Shown here one piece after another: positions 8,230 through 17,163 of a stretch of DNA of 64,000 nucleotides. Each line of letters begins with the position of its first letter. The first letter of the stretch is position 1. This stretch comes from Aliikangiella sp. G2MR2-5 (GTDB taxonomy: Bacteria; Pseudomonadota; Gammaproteobacteria; Enterobacterales; Kangiellaceae). The notes below the pieces were generated by a model. It had not been told where the DNA came from. It saw nothing but the letters and a program-made list of their open reading frames with translations, and searched no databases. A program made the position numbers and the translations under genes. The DNA is taken from contig NZ_JADPQF010000003.1 in NCBI RefSeq assembly GCF_015687155.1, forward strand, positions 1 to 64,000, given 5' to 3'.

Positions 8230-10266
8230 ATGATAAACAAAGCTCACTTTAAGAAAGCTAAAAAAGTACTTTTAGCGTCTTGTCTTTCCATAGGTATACC
8301 TTGCTTATCTGCTAGTGAAGTAGGTGAGGCGCTGGGGAGGTATGCCACCAAAAGCACCAAAAACGAAGTAATTTATAACCACTACACGGAAACACCCGCA
8401 GAATATCACATGTTGATGTCTGAAATGAAAAGCTTGATAAGCGATGCCAATTCCAGTGTTTTATTTTCGGCGCTAGGTCTTTCGCCGGACTTAAAAGAAG
8501 TCCTGCATGATGGGGTAGAGGCACTGATGGTGAGGCTCAATAGCCAAGTAGACCGAAGAGATAAAGTGGTTATCAAAATATTAGTCGGTGCTAAAGGTTC
8601 AAGTATGTATTCGGCTTTTTATGATATTTTCGGTGATTTAGAAAATAAAAGGTTTGGCAAAAAGGAGTCCTGGCCAGTTGAAATTGCATTGGTTACGCTG
8701 GATAAAGGCGTCAATACAGGATTTAACCATACGAAAATGTTGATCGTCGATAAAGAGCATATTATTACAGGCGGGCATTATTTTGGAGATGTATACAACG
8801 ACCCTTATGAGTCTGCGGGTGATCATTCGATACATATGAGAGGAGAGGTTGCTGGAGATGCAGCTAGTTGGTACGACGAGAAGCTTTACCCCGAATCTGC
8901 AGAAACCGATTATCTGGATAATTACTGTACGTGGAAAGATAATTATTTCTATTCATTTGATTGTGTCAGGAATGTTCCTGAGTATCCCAAGCACTCAATT
9001 CAGTTACCAATCGGTGAGCTTGACACATATTGGTTAAAAAGAGGGAAGTTTGGATTTTGGAATAGACTCGATCAGTCTGCAGATATGGCCATTTATTCCG
9101 GGATTGCCGCTACTCCATCCAGTGAAACCATTCGTTTAATACAGGCCGGTCTTAATCTGGAAATAGGCCTGGGTACCGATATTGATAAATACGAATCCGA
9201 GCAATTATATCGCAGTCTTGCCAGAAAGTTGTTTTCCGGTTCTCTAGTGGAAGTTTTACTAGCAGATAGGAACCAGGGGGGGTATGGAAATGATCCTGAT
9301 AAGGCAATAAAGTATTTCCGTGAAATTATTGAAGAGGAAGGTGAAAACTATTCACCGGAAGATGTACGGCTTGCTCAATGCCGCTTAACGGCAAAAGTTT
9401 ACTCTAGTCCGCTGACCGATGAAGGCCAGAGGGACTTCTTACACTCCAAGGTTGTTCTATTTGGTGATCAGGTAACTTATATAAGTTCACAGAATCTCTA
9501 TCCATCAGGACTGGTAGGGCATAATGGTAGATTATTTAATGTTGACCACTATGAAGCAGGCGTTGCCATTGATAATGAAATCTGGACGAAAACATTTATG
9601 GAAACGTCTTACTATCCTGCATGGGATCGAGGTGTAAATATTCTGGAACCGGACGGCTGTAATATTAATTACGCTTACTTCGACCATTTTGACGATGCTA
9701 GCCGACAAGACGAGTACAACTATAACGGGAACTATGATGGCAGCGGGAAATTCTGGAAAGTCATTAGTGCTGGTGACGCTCCAGATTCAATGATTATTGA
9801 GTCACTTGAAAATATGAATCTGAATGATCTCAATAAGTTTCAAGTGCAAATGGGATTTGAGACTAATCTGGCGAGTACTCCACAAGATGATTTTGCAACT
9901 CGCTTTACCATTAATAATCTTAACGAGAATGATCTCAATCTCGATTGGGTGTTTAATTCCAATAGCGGCACATGGACATTGTATGTGCTATGGGGATATG
10001 AGCTTCTGGAAAGTATTCCGGTAATAGAAATCGGGACACACAATGAAGTAAGCCTGTCGGTTTTAGGTGACGGTGATGGCCAGCCTCTCTTGGATATTCT
10101 TATTACTAGCGACGGTTCAACCTTTACTCATAGTATGCTTATTGAGCCTGATGGAGCCTGGGTATTGGCAATGACCGGGTTTGAGTTTGGAGCTGTTAAT
10201 CATGGGGGGTCGGTTTATGTTGGACTTGACTATGTAAAAGTAAAACAAATTGACTATCCAGAATAG
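8230..10266 (+). CDS. Secreted phospholipase D-like protein with C-terminal lectin-like domain
   Basis: The start at 8230 has AAGGA eight bases upstream and opens a signal peptide (MINKAHFKKAKKVLLASCLS... ending CLSASE); the frame is open back to a TTG at 8077 but without such features. Of 678 residues, two PLD half-sites are visible: HTKMLIVD (His167), matching HxKxxxxD, and HSKVVLFG (His405) followed by SSQN. In the second, Gly stands where the motif Asp is expected and an Asp follows one residue later. PLD family enzymes use the two His in one active site to hydrolyse phosphodiesters. The last 160 residues (from about FDHFDDASRQDEYN) look like a jelly-roll LamG/DUF1080-type module. Substrate is unknown: phospholipid, nucleic acid or sulfatide-like toxin activity are all possible. 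Confidence 0.75.
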   Translation: MINKAHFKKAKKVLLASCLSIGIPCLSASEVGEALGRYATKSTKNEVIYNHYTETPAEYHMLMSEMKSLISDANSSVLFSALGLSPDLKEVLHDGVEALMVRLNSQVDRRDKVVIKILVGAKGSSMYSAFYDIFGDLENKRFGKKESWPVEIALVTLDKGVNTGFNHTKMLIVDKEHIITGGHYFGDVYNDPYESAGDHSIHMRGEVAGDAASWYDEKLYPESAETDYLDNYCTWKDNYFYSFDCVRNVPEYPKHSIQLPIGELDTYWLKRGKFGFWNRLDQSADMAIYSGIAATPSSETIRLIQAGLNLEIGLGTDIDKYESEQLYRSLARKLFSGSLVEVLLADRNQGGYGNDPDKAIKYFREIIEEEGENYSPEDVRLAQCRLTAKVYSSPLTDEGQRDFLHSKVVLFGDQVTYISSQNLYPSGLVGHNGRLFNVDHYEAGVAIDNEIWTKTFMETSYYPAWDRGVNILEPDGCNINYAYFDHFDDASRQDEYNYNGNYDGSGKFWKVISAGDAPDSMIIESLENMNLNDLNKFQVQMGFETNLASTPQDDFATRFTINNLNENDLNLDWVFNSNSGTWTLYVLWGYELLESIPVIEIGTHNEVSLSVLGDGDGQPLLDILITSDGSTFTHSMLIEPDGAWVLAMTGFEFGAVNHGGSVYVGLDYVKVKQIDYPE

Positions 10267-10317
10267 AAATCTCTTTTCTTTCTACATGCGATGTAACTGA
10301 AAAGTTAATTTATTATA

Positions 10318-10344
10318 GGGGGCATTTATTAATGCCTCTTTTTT
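10318..10344 (+). terminator. Rho-independent terminator after the PLD-like gene
   Basis: GGCATT and AATGCC form the core stem around TATT, extended by G-C and G-T pairs outside, followed by CTCTTTTTT. Confidence 0.7.
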
Positions 10345-10659
10345 GTGGAAGTTTTATGCAAACACCATGCTTGAATTTCATTGGAATGGATAAGATAACT
10401 GAGGTAAGGGAGTGCAATTGGACATAAGCTTCTATTACTTATTTCTTGTTATAAAAACGAATTCATATCTGATTGGCTAATTATGTCGTATTTGTTGCAA
10501 AACTCGTCGTTATTTAGCTAGCACAAGCCTGACTTTGTCTGGGATTATTTTGCGGTCACAGGAACAAGGGTTTAATTAAAAAAGTGAGCAGGGGGTTGTC
10601 CTGTCTGACTTATTTGGTGAAACCAGATCTAAACAAAATAATAAAGAAGGACACTAATA
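10345..10659. other. Intergenic region before the S8 protease gene
   Basis: About 315 bases without an ORF. It ends in AAGGA seven to eight bases before the protease ATG. No operator-like repeat was recognised. Confidence 0.5.
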
Positions 10660-12423
10660 ATGTACAAGAGAATGGTACGGCTAGTATTCACACTAAACAT
10701 GGCTATCTTTAGCGGAATGATTACTGTTGTAAGCGCTACACAAACAGAGTTGAATTCAAAATACGTAGTTAAGTATAAGGAAGGCAAGGAAGCTCTGGTT
10801 AGAAATGCATTACAAAACGCCAGTGCGAAAGTTAACAAAGAAATTAAAAAGCTGAATGTACTCGCGGTGGATCTAAATCCAATGGCTGCTGAAGCATTGC
10901 GTAACAATCCGAATATTGAATACATCGAAAATGAAGTTAAAGGTCGTTATTTTGCACAAAGAACCCCGTATACCAACCCAATGATCCAGGCAGATCTGCT
11001 AACCGCAGCTGGTGTCGGTCTGAAGAAAGTGTGCATTATCGATACAGGCATCGAACTGGCTCATGAAGATTTTGACAGCGGCCTGATAACCGGCACAGCA
11101 GCAGAGGGAGAAGGCGACTGGTTCACCGATGAAGAAGGACACGGTACCTATATGTCGGGAGCTATTATCGCGGTCAACAATGATATCGGTGTGATTGGTT
11201 TGGCTCACGGTACAGTTTCATTGCACTTTCACAAAATGGGAATGGATTTTTCAAGTACGCGTGTGGCAGAAGGTATTGTCGAGTGTATGAACCAGAATGC
11301 CAATCTGATTAGTATGAGCTTTGGTATTAGTAATACCAATGTTGTACAAGATGCCGTTGCATTGGCCTTTAACAATAACGTTCTGCTTGTATCTTCTGCA
11401 GGGAACGATGAAGATACCAGCTTGAATTATCCCGCTTCATATTCACAGGTCATGTCCGTTGCTGCGGTTGATAAAAATAAAGCCCATGCTTATTACTCTA
11501 ATCGTAACGCAGAAGTAGAGATTGCCGCGCCAGGTTCCAGAGTTTGGGGTACTACACCAATGGGGAAAAGAGTCGAAACCGCTACCAGCTTTAATAATCA
11601 ATCTCTGGATACTCTGGCATTATATGGAACACCGGTCGGTAGTGTAAGTGCGCAAGTCGTTGATTGTGCTGGCGGCAGAAAGACCTGTAAAGACGTTAAT
11701 CAAAAAATCTGCCTGATTAAAGCTTCTAAAATGTGGGTAACCACCAGTGTACAAAATTGTGAAGCGGGTGGTGGGATCGGCGTAATGGTATACAATGATG
11801 CTATCCACGCATATGACGGACAAGTCGGGGTACAGTTCGATAATCAGGGTAATCCTTCAGTGAATATTCCCGGTGTGGACATAAGCGATGCTATGGCCGC
11901 AGACATATTGGCTAATCCAACTGCTATCGCGACGATCGACAATTTTGCTTCTAATTATGTAAGAGCATACGGTACCAGTATTTCTTCTCCTATTGTCGCT
12001 GGTGCAGCCGCAGTGGTTTGGAGTCATCACCAGGACTGTAGTAACCAGGAAATCCGTGACGCCTTAAATGCTAGCGCAGAAGATCTTGGTGATATTGGGA
12101 GAGACGATTCTTATGGATTCGGTTTGGTGCAAATGGCTGCCGCCAAGAGTTATCTGGATGCTAACCCATGTGGCGTTGTGCCGCCGCAAACGGGCATTGA
12201 ATTGAACGTTTCTCAACATAAAGAGAAAGGTAAATGGTATGCGGATTTAAGCTGGAACAATGCGACAAGTGGTAATGTTGACATATACCGTGATGGTATT
12301 TTGATAACAACTGTAGCAAATACAGGAAGCTTTAGCGAAGGTCCTCTATCGGGAACATATATCTATCAGGTGTGTGAAGAGTCCACTACTGATTGTTCGG
12401 CTGAAGTCACTATTAACTTATAA
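10660..12423 (+). CDS. Secreted subtilisin-family (S8) serine protease
   Basis: The protein has 587 residues. A signal peptide (to about residue 26, VVSATQ) precedes an I9-type propeptide (about 30-90, SKYVVKYKEG to NPNIEYIENE). The catalytic triad is visible: Asp128 in IIDTGIE, His161 in GHGTYMSG, Ser440 in GTSISSP; the oxyanion Asn is in SSAGND. The long gap between His and Ser holds an inserted PA-like domain (about 310-420, with C-rich VVDCAGGRKTCKD). The C-terminal 80 residues resemble a fibronectin III module. AAGGA supports the start. It parallels the protease at 32 kb in propeptide, PA insertion and triad, but lacks that protein's PPC domains. Likely secreted, degrading external protein. 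Confidence 0.92.
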   Translation: MYKRMVRLVFTLNMAIFSGMITVVSATQTELNSKYVVKYKEGKEALVRNALQNASAKVNKEIKKLNVLAVDLNPMAAEALRNNPNIEYIENEVKGRYFAQRTPYTNPMIQADLLTAAGVGLKKVCIIDTGIELAHEDFDSGLITGTAAEGEGDWFTDEEGHGTYMSGAIIAVNNDIGVIGLAHGTVSLHFHKMGMDFSSTRVAEGIVECMNQNANLISMSFGISNTNVVQDAVALAFNNNVLLVSSAGNDEDTSLNYPASYSQVMSVAAVDKNKAHAYYSNRNAEVEIAAPGSRVWGTTPMGKRVETATSFNNQSLDTLALYGTPVGSVSAQVVDCAGGRKTCKDVNQKICLIKASKMWVTTSVQNCEAGGGIGVMVYNDAIHAYDGQVGVQFDNQGNPSVNIPGVDISDAMAADILANPTAIATIDNFASNYVRAYGTSISSPIVAGAAAVVWSHHQDCSNQEIRDALNASAEDLGDIGRDDSYGFGLVQMAAAKSYLDANPCGVVPPQTGIELNVSQHKEKGKWYADLSWNNATSGNVDIYRDGILITTVANTGSFSEGPLSGTYIYQVCEESTTDCSAEVTINL

Positions 12424-12661
12424 TCGAGTTAAATCGCCGTCGGCAGCTTACTTTAGTTGTCGACGTCTAGAGCGACGAATTTTGTTGTTGATGCCCTGTC
12501 TGGTTGTCATCCTGCAGAGCAAGCTTCTCGAGATTATGTAATGTTTATTACAACCATTATTTAGATGGTAACTATTCAAATTTTCTTACTTTCATTTTTG
12601 TTGTAACCCTTTATCATTCAAAAAGGTCATTTAGAAAAGTTAACAATAAAAGATTAAAATT

Positions 12662-13468
12662 ATGAAACAAGTATACCTTCTCGGCTGCATTCTCTTTTCT
12701 CTTGCTTTGTCAGCAAGTGGTAAAGAAGTGAAGGGGAAAATAGATAACCTTGCTTTTCAAAATTGTGATTCAACATGCGAAAGTTTGTTTGTAAGGTTAA
12801 AGAAGTTTGCAAGAAATGGTAGTCCTCAAGCACAAACTCTTTTAGCGCTAGCATTTAAAAATGGTGAGGGCGTATCTGTTGATGATGATAAGGCGTGGCT
12901 TTGGATTCAGCGAGCTGCTCGCCAAAGGTTTGCTCCGGCGATGCATATTCTTGGTCGTTGGCACTATGATGGATATAAAACTTCTGCAAATAAAGAATTA
13001 GCAGAAAAATACTTCAAACGAAGCGTTGACAAGAACTATGGTCCCGCAATGTTTGACCTCGGAATTTTATATCTGGCTTCAAGTAGAGATAGTCTGGCTA
13101 TAGAGCAATTCAGCAAAGCCGCTAATCGTGGAAGCCAACAAGCTATCGAAATTCTAAGAACTGTCGCTCCCGACAAAATGAGCGAGTTTGACAATGTTTT
13201 ACAAAACTCTTCTGACATGCCTCCTAAAGGAGAACAGGAACTGCAAGGAGAAAACATAGTTACGATATATAGTGATAAACAAAGTCACTTTGATATGCTG
13301 TTTAACATAGTGGAAGAGATTGATTCCCTTGGGGTATATGACTCGAAAGGAACAACCGGAAGCAGGACAGGTTATAGAAAGTGTGGTATGGCTGGTAGCG
13401 GATGCAAACTACTCAATGTTGATGATTTTATAATGGCATTCTCATTGAATGATATTGTTAAGCTATAA
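12662..13468 (+). CDS. Periplasmic/secreted Sel1-repeat protein
   Basis: 268 residues with a signal peptide (MKQVYLLGCILFSLALSASG). Residues 40-165 contain three Sel1-like TPR units (ARNGSPQAQTLLALAFKNGEG, RFAPAMHILGRWHYDG, NYGPAMFDLGILYLA). Sel1 proteins act as scaffolds for protein contacts; no enzymatic motif is seen. The last 100 residues have no recognised domain. The Shine-Dalgarno is weak. It is followed without a gap by a possible 50-residue ORF and then a symporter gene. Partner unknown. Confidence 0.8.
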   Translation: MKQVYLLGCILFSLALSASGKEVKGKIDNLAFQNCDSTCESLFVRLKKFARNGSPQAQTLLALAFKNGEGVSVDDDKAWLWIQRAARQRFAPAMHILGRWHYDGYKTSANKELAEKYFKRSVDKNYGPAMFDLGILYLASSRDSLAIEQFSKAANRGSQQAIEILRTVAPDKMSEFDNVLQNSSDMPPKGEQELQGENIVTIYSDKQSHFDMLFNIVEEIDSLGVYDSKGTTGSRTGYRKCGMAGSGCKLLNVDDFIMAFSLNDIVKL

Positions 13469-13621
13469 ATGAATGATGAGAATAAAAATCAAGCTAAGTC
13501 AAAATTACTAGCTACAATTTCATTCGGGCTTATCTGGTTTTCTCCTCAGACTTTTAACAAAAAGTTTGACCGTTACAAGAAAAAAGTTTTACTCGATCTT
13601 AGGCCGGGGAAGTTTATATAA
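13469..13621 (+). CDS. Possible small protein of 50 residues
   Basis: ATG 13469 directly follows the TAA of the Sel1 gene, a layout that allows coupled translation. The product starts MNDENKNQAKSKLL, is rich in Lys and has one short hydrophobic stretch (LLATISFGLIWF). No family is recognised and there is no independent ribosome site. It may simply be chance open sequence. Confidence 0.25.
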   Translation: MNDENKNQAKSKLLATISFGLIWFSPQTFNKKFDRYKKKVLLDLRPGKFI

Positions 13622-13654
13622 TCGACTTATGTTTTATCTGGCATTTCCTTATGT

Positions 13655-15106
13655 ATGTTACTGACATTTGTTATTGTTTATCTCCTGATTTCATTGGCGC
13701 TTGGACTTTATGGTGCAACTAAAGTTAACAACTCTTCAGACTTTGTAAATGCCGGCCGTCATCTTCCCCTATGGGTAGTTGTTGCTATGGTTTTTGCAAC
13801 CTGGTTTGGCGCTGAAACTGTATTAGGTATTCCCGGAACTTTTGTCGATGAAAACCTGGGTGGTACTATCTCGGATCCGTTTGGTGCTTCTTTTTGTCTA
13901 TTCTTTTTTGCCTTATTGTTTGTCCGTCCTCTGTACCGTAAAAATCTGCTGACCATTGGCGATTTCTATCGTCAGCGTTTCGGTATTCAGGTAGAAGTTT
14001 CTGTGTCGCTGGCTATTGCTGCAACCTATATCGGCTGGGTTTCTGCGCAAGTAACCGCTCTGGGTTTGGTTCTGAATGTATTGACCCAGGGGGAAATTTC
14101 GATGGCCACCGGAATTATTATCGGTGGTACTGTTGTTGTGATCTATACGCTTTTCGGTGGAATGTGGTCGGTCGCAATTACTACAACTTTGCAGATGTTT
14201 ATTATTGTGATAGGACTTTTCTGGATTGCAGTTCTGGTTAGTGATCTTACCGGAGGGGTTGCACCGGTGTACCATCATGCCGATGCTGCCGGTAAGTTGT
14301 CTTTTTGGCCCGAAATGAACTGGTATAGTGTCATCTCTTTCATTGCTGGCTTTTTAACAATGGCGATAGGCTCATTACCGCAACAGGATACTTTTCAGCG
14401 TGCCAACGCTGCTCGTAGTGAAGGTATCGCTGTTAAAGGATTACTAATGGGAGGGCTCTTCTATCTGCTTTTCGCTGCTGTTCCAATATTCTTAGCCTAT
14501 TCGGCATTTATCGTGGATCCCGAATTGAGTCAATCGGTAAGCGCCAATGATCCTCAACTGGTTTTACCGAGTTTTATAAACCAGTATATGCCGCTGTATG
14601 CTCAGGTGATATTTTTTGGTGCTCTGATTTCGGTAATTCTCAGTACTGCCAGTGGTGCACTACTGGCACCGGCTGTCACTCTTTCAGAGAACGTGATTCG
14701 TCCACTCAGTAAGACCAGTAATTTCAGCGATAAACAATTACTTTGGTTGATGCGTATTTCAGTTTTTCTATTCGGGATGGTCGTTGTTATTTACGCGCTA
14801 TGGTCTTTAGAGCAGGAAACCAGTATTCACCATATGGTAGAAAGTGCTTACAAGATTACGCTAGTGGTTGGATTGGTACCATTATTTACCGGAATTTATT
14901 GGAAACATGCAAATAATACCGGTGCGATCATTTCAATTGTCTCCGGTCTGGTTGTTTGGTTACCGATTGAGTTAGCTTTCCCTGAATCAACTCTTCCTCC
15001 TCATTTTTATGGATTCTTCGCAGCTATTTTTGGTATGGTGATTGGCTCGCTTGTTGGTAAAAAATATAGTTTGACACGTAATAGTGTGAAGCCTATTGGC
15101 CAATAA
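13655..15106 (+). CDS. Sodium:solute symporter (SSS family)
   Basis: 483 residues, almost all hydrophobic, with about 13 predicted membrane helices. The segment YGATKVNNSSDFVNAGRHLP and the WFGAETVLGIPG motif are typical of SSS transporters, which couple Na+ entry to uptake of sugars, amino acids, carboxylates or vitamins. SLPQQDTFQRANAARSE is the usual conserved loop. The substrate cannot be named from sequence alone. No good Shine-Dalgarno is visible at ATG 13655. The gene converges on the di-haem oxidoreductase gene with a shared terminator between them. Confidence 0.9.
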   Translation: MLLTFVIVYLLISLALGLYGATKVNNSSDFVNAGRHLPLWVVVAMVFATWFGAETVLGIPGTFVDENLGGTISDPFGASFCLFFFALLFVRPLYRKNLLTIGDFYRQRFGIQVEVSVSLAIAATYIGWVSAQVTALGLVLNVLTQGEISMATGIIIGGTVVVIYTLFGGMWSVAITTTLQMFIIVIGLFWIAVLVSDLTGGVAPVYHHADAAGKLSFWPEMNWYSVISFIAGFLTMAIGSLPQQDTFQRANAARSEGIAVKGLLMGGLFYLLFAAVPIFLAYSAFIVDPELSQSVSANDPQLVLPSFINQYMPLYAQVIFFGALISVILSTASGALLAPAVTLSENVIRPLSKTSNFSDKQLLWLMRISVFLFGMVVVIYALWSLEQETSIHHMVESAYKITLVVGLVPLFTGIYWKHANNTGAIISIVSGLVVWLPIELAFPESTLPPHFYGFFAAIFGMVIGSLVGKKYSLTRNSVKPIGQ

Positions 15107-15160
15107 CTATTTCTTGTTAACGATTTTTCATTTTCCTGATTTTTCTGATCAAACCTGATC

Positions 15161-15193
15161 AAATGGCTCAACCAGACAGGATTGAGCCACTTT
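15161..15193. terminator. Bidirectional terminator between convergent genes
   Basis: TGGCTCAA (15164-15171) and TTGAGCCA (15182-15189) pair perfectly over a 10-base loop, flanked by AAA on one side and TTT on the other. It can serve both the symporter and the di-haem oxidoreductase genes. Confidence 0.7.
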
Positions 15194-15219
15194 GATTTAA
15201 TTCATGTATAGAAAATATT

Positions 15220-16815
15220 TTACTCTTCTTCTGATGGAAAAAACAAAACCAGATTATTTAGAAATGCCAGCAAATTTTCTTTATCAATATTTGCTAGATC
15301 TGAAAAATTGCGTCGGCTTTGCTCTGCTTCGCCGCCATGTTCAATAATCGCCTCTGAAATCGTAGAAGCTCGTCCGTCATGTAAATAGGGAGCCGTATTA
15401 GCAAGTCCCCACAGCTCTTTTGTCATCCATACTGATGCGCCGCTACCGGTTTCATCGATATTTTCTGCCAGTCGAGCACCCATATCGTGTAGTTTTAGAT
15501 CACCATAAAGTCGAATTAGCGCATGACCCATTCGATTTTTTTCAAACGCTCCTAGATGCTTAACTAAACGATTGCCGACAAAAACCTGGTTGTCAGGTTG
15601 GTCTCGAGTAATATCAAATATGATTGCTTGAGAAGGATCCAGTCCTGGTTGACCTCCGGGAAATATTTGCTCTCGATAGGCTGGATGTGAACTGGGTTCG
15701 CTATACTGAGTATTGATTACGGAGAGACTGGAACGGTGGCATCCGTCACAGCCTATATCCTTAAAAATTTGTTGTCCATTGACTATCGCTTGCTGTTGAG
15801 CAAAGGTAAGGTCGGGTAATCCCAATTCGTCCGCCACTCTGCTACCCTCTGCGCCATGGCGTCGTCGTAACTCTCTTCTTAATTGGGAAAGCTCCAGCAG
15901 TGATGTTGGACGAGGTTGCGCTGCCAGATAGACAGTCATTGCTGTATTATCGGCAATTGTAATTTCATTGGTGATACCGTCGAAGTCACCATCAATATTA
16001 TCTCCTGCAAGCTCCACAGGATTCATTCCAAGCTCGTTATGAAATGCACCACGAGAAAAGTGTCGTATTGAAAGCTCGCTGCCTTTCCACTGAAATGGTC
16101 GGATTATCAAATCTTGTGCGATACCATGTGCTCTGATTTCTACTTGCGGATCGGGACAGGGGGGATTTACATTTATCGAACCAAAGTGTATTCCTTTGGA
16201 TATCAATGGCTGCTCAACTGCCGCATTGTTTCGACAGGCCATATCGACCGTATTGTCTACTAATCGTTTTAAATCGCTGCTCATTTCCTCTGCGAGAAGC
16301 TGAAGTCCAGCCATGCCGAATAAGTGAGGTGTGTTGCGTTGAATAAAGTCTGAAGGACTTCCTGAATGTAAAGGATCGCGAATAACGTTCAAGCCTGCTG
16401 GTCCAGCGCCATCACCAGCTCCGCCAATGGTTTCAGTTGTATGGCATACATTACAGGCTTCAGCGTTAGGACCTGTTGCTCTTGCTGGCGTTGTTGTTGA
16501 CCAGTTAGTTAAATCGGCTCTCGGAACACGGGTAAAGCGACCGCCATCACCGACATTCATTCCAACTCCGTCGAGAGCATTAAAGCGGACCTCAAAAAGC
16601 TCATCTCCACATTCGAAAATCTCTACAAAAGAACCTGTTGATACTGCTTCATCGCAGTGTTCCATCATAGGAGATTCAGTTTGGGCAACACTAGTCAATT
16701 CTTCTTCATCAACTACCGCTGCATTGATGTGCATAGCCAAAAATGGAAGAGTGATGTTTAAGGATATAAAAGAAAAAAATAGTGTGTTTTTTATTTTTTC
16801 GAGTTTAAATCTCAT
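15220..16815 (-). CDS. Secreted di-haem oxidoreductase (DHOR / DUF1111 family)
   Basis: 531 residues with a signal peptide (ends ALHINAAV) and a strong GGAGG seven bases before ATG. Two CxxCH haem sites are present: CNVCH near residue 122 and CDGCH near 355. The C-terminal segment PYLHDGRASTISEAIIEHGGEA is a hallmark shared by DHORs and MauG-like di-haem peroxidases and places a His near the second haem. It would act in the periplasm, passing electrons to or from an unknown substrate. It is transcribed in the same direction as, and downstream of, the TonB receptor at 17.2-19.5 kb, but a strong terminator separates them. Confidence 0.85.
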   Translation of the reverse strand: MRFKLEKIKNTLFFSFISLNITLPFLAMHINAAVVDEEELTSVAQTESPMMEHCDEAVSTGSFVEIFECGDELFEVRFNALDGVGMNVGDGGRFTRVPRADLTNWSTTTPARATGPNAEACNVCHTTETIGGAGDGAGPAGLNVIRDPLHSGSPSDFIQRNTPHLFGMAGLQLLAEEMSSDLKRLVDNTVDMACRNNAAVEQPLISKGIHFGSINVNPPCPDPQVEIRAHGIAQDLIIRPFQWKGSELSIRHFSRGAFHNELGMNPVELAGDNIDGDFDGITNEITIADNTAMTVYLAAQPRPTSLLELSQLRRELRRRHGAEGSRVADELGLPDLTFAQQQAIVNGQQIFKDIGCDGCHRSSLSVINTQYSEPSSHPAYREQIFPGGQPGLDPSQAIIFDITRDQPDNQVFVGNRLVKHLGAFEKNRMGHALIRLYGDLKLHDMGARLAENIDETGSGASVWMTKELWGLANTAPYLHDGRASTISEAIIEHGGEAEQSRRNFSDLANIDKENLLAFLNNLVLFFPSEEE

Positions 16816-16827
16816 GGTGTACCTCCA

Positions 16828-17096
16828 ATTATTATGTCATTAAAGGAGCACTTATTATTCTTCTGTTTTTAAGACTGACAGCCTGCGGTCTTTGTTAAGA
16901 TAATGCAATAAGCTCACGCGCCCTCCGGTGTTCAGTTCAACTGGACTTTGCCAGTATATGAATACAATGTGTAAATAATGAGGAAATAAATCAATTTACA
17001 ATTGGCTATTGAGATTTCAATCGAAATATCTTATAGCGATGCTTTTTATTTAATTTGAAATTATAATTCTGTTCGCTTGACTAACTTTGCTCGAAC
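16828..17096. other. Upstream region of the di-haem oxidoreductase gene
   Basis: About 270 non-coding bases. The only repeat seen is a short near-palindrome centred on CAGTTCAACTG at about 16935-16945. Promoter elements were not assigned. Confidence 0.4.
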
Positions 17097-17127
17097 GAAA
17101 AAAAACGATACCTTCTGGTATCGTTTT
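17097..17127 (-). terminator. Rho-independent terminator of the TonB receptor gene
   Basis: An 11-bp perfect stem (17102-17112 with 17117-17127, core ACGATACC/GGTATCGT) around TTCT. In the minus direction it is followed by a T-run (A-run at 17097-17105 on the plus strand). It lies 37 bases after the receptor stop. Confidence 0.88.
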
Positions 17128-17163
17128 CAATTGAAGTTAAAAAATTATGAGAGCGTTAAATAA

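Noticed and set aside
13913-14278. 121-residue minus-strand ORF in the symporter gene
   Set aside because: Shadow ORF; product lacks any recognisable pattern.
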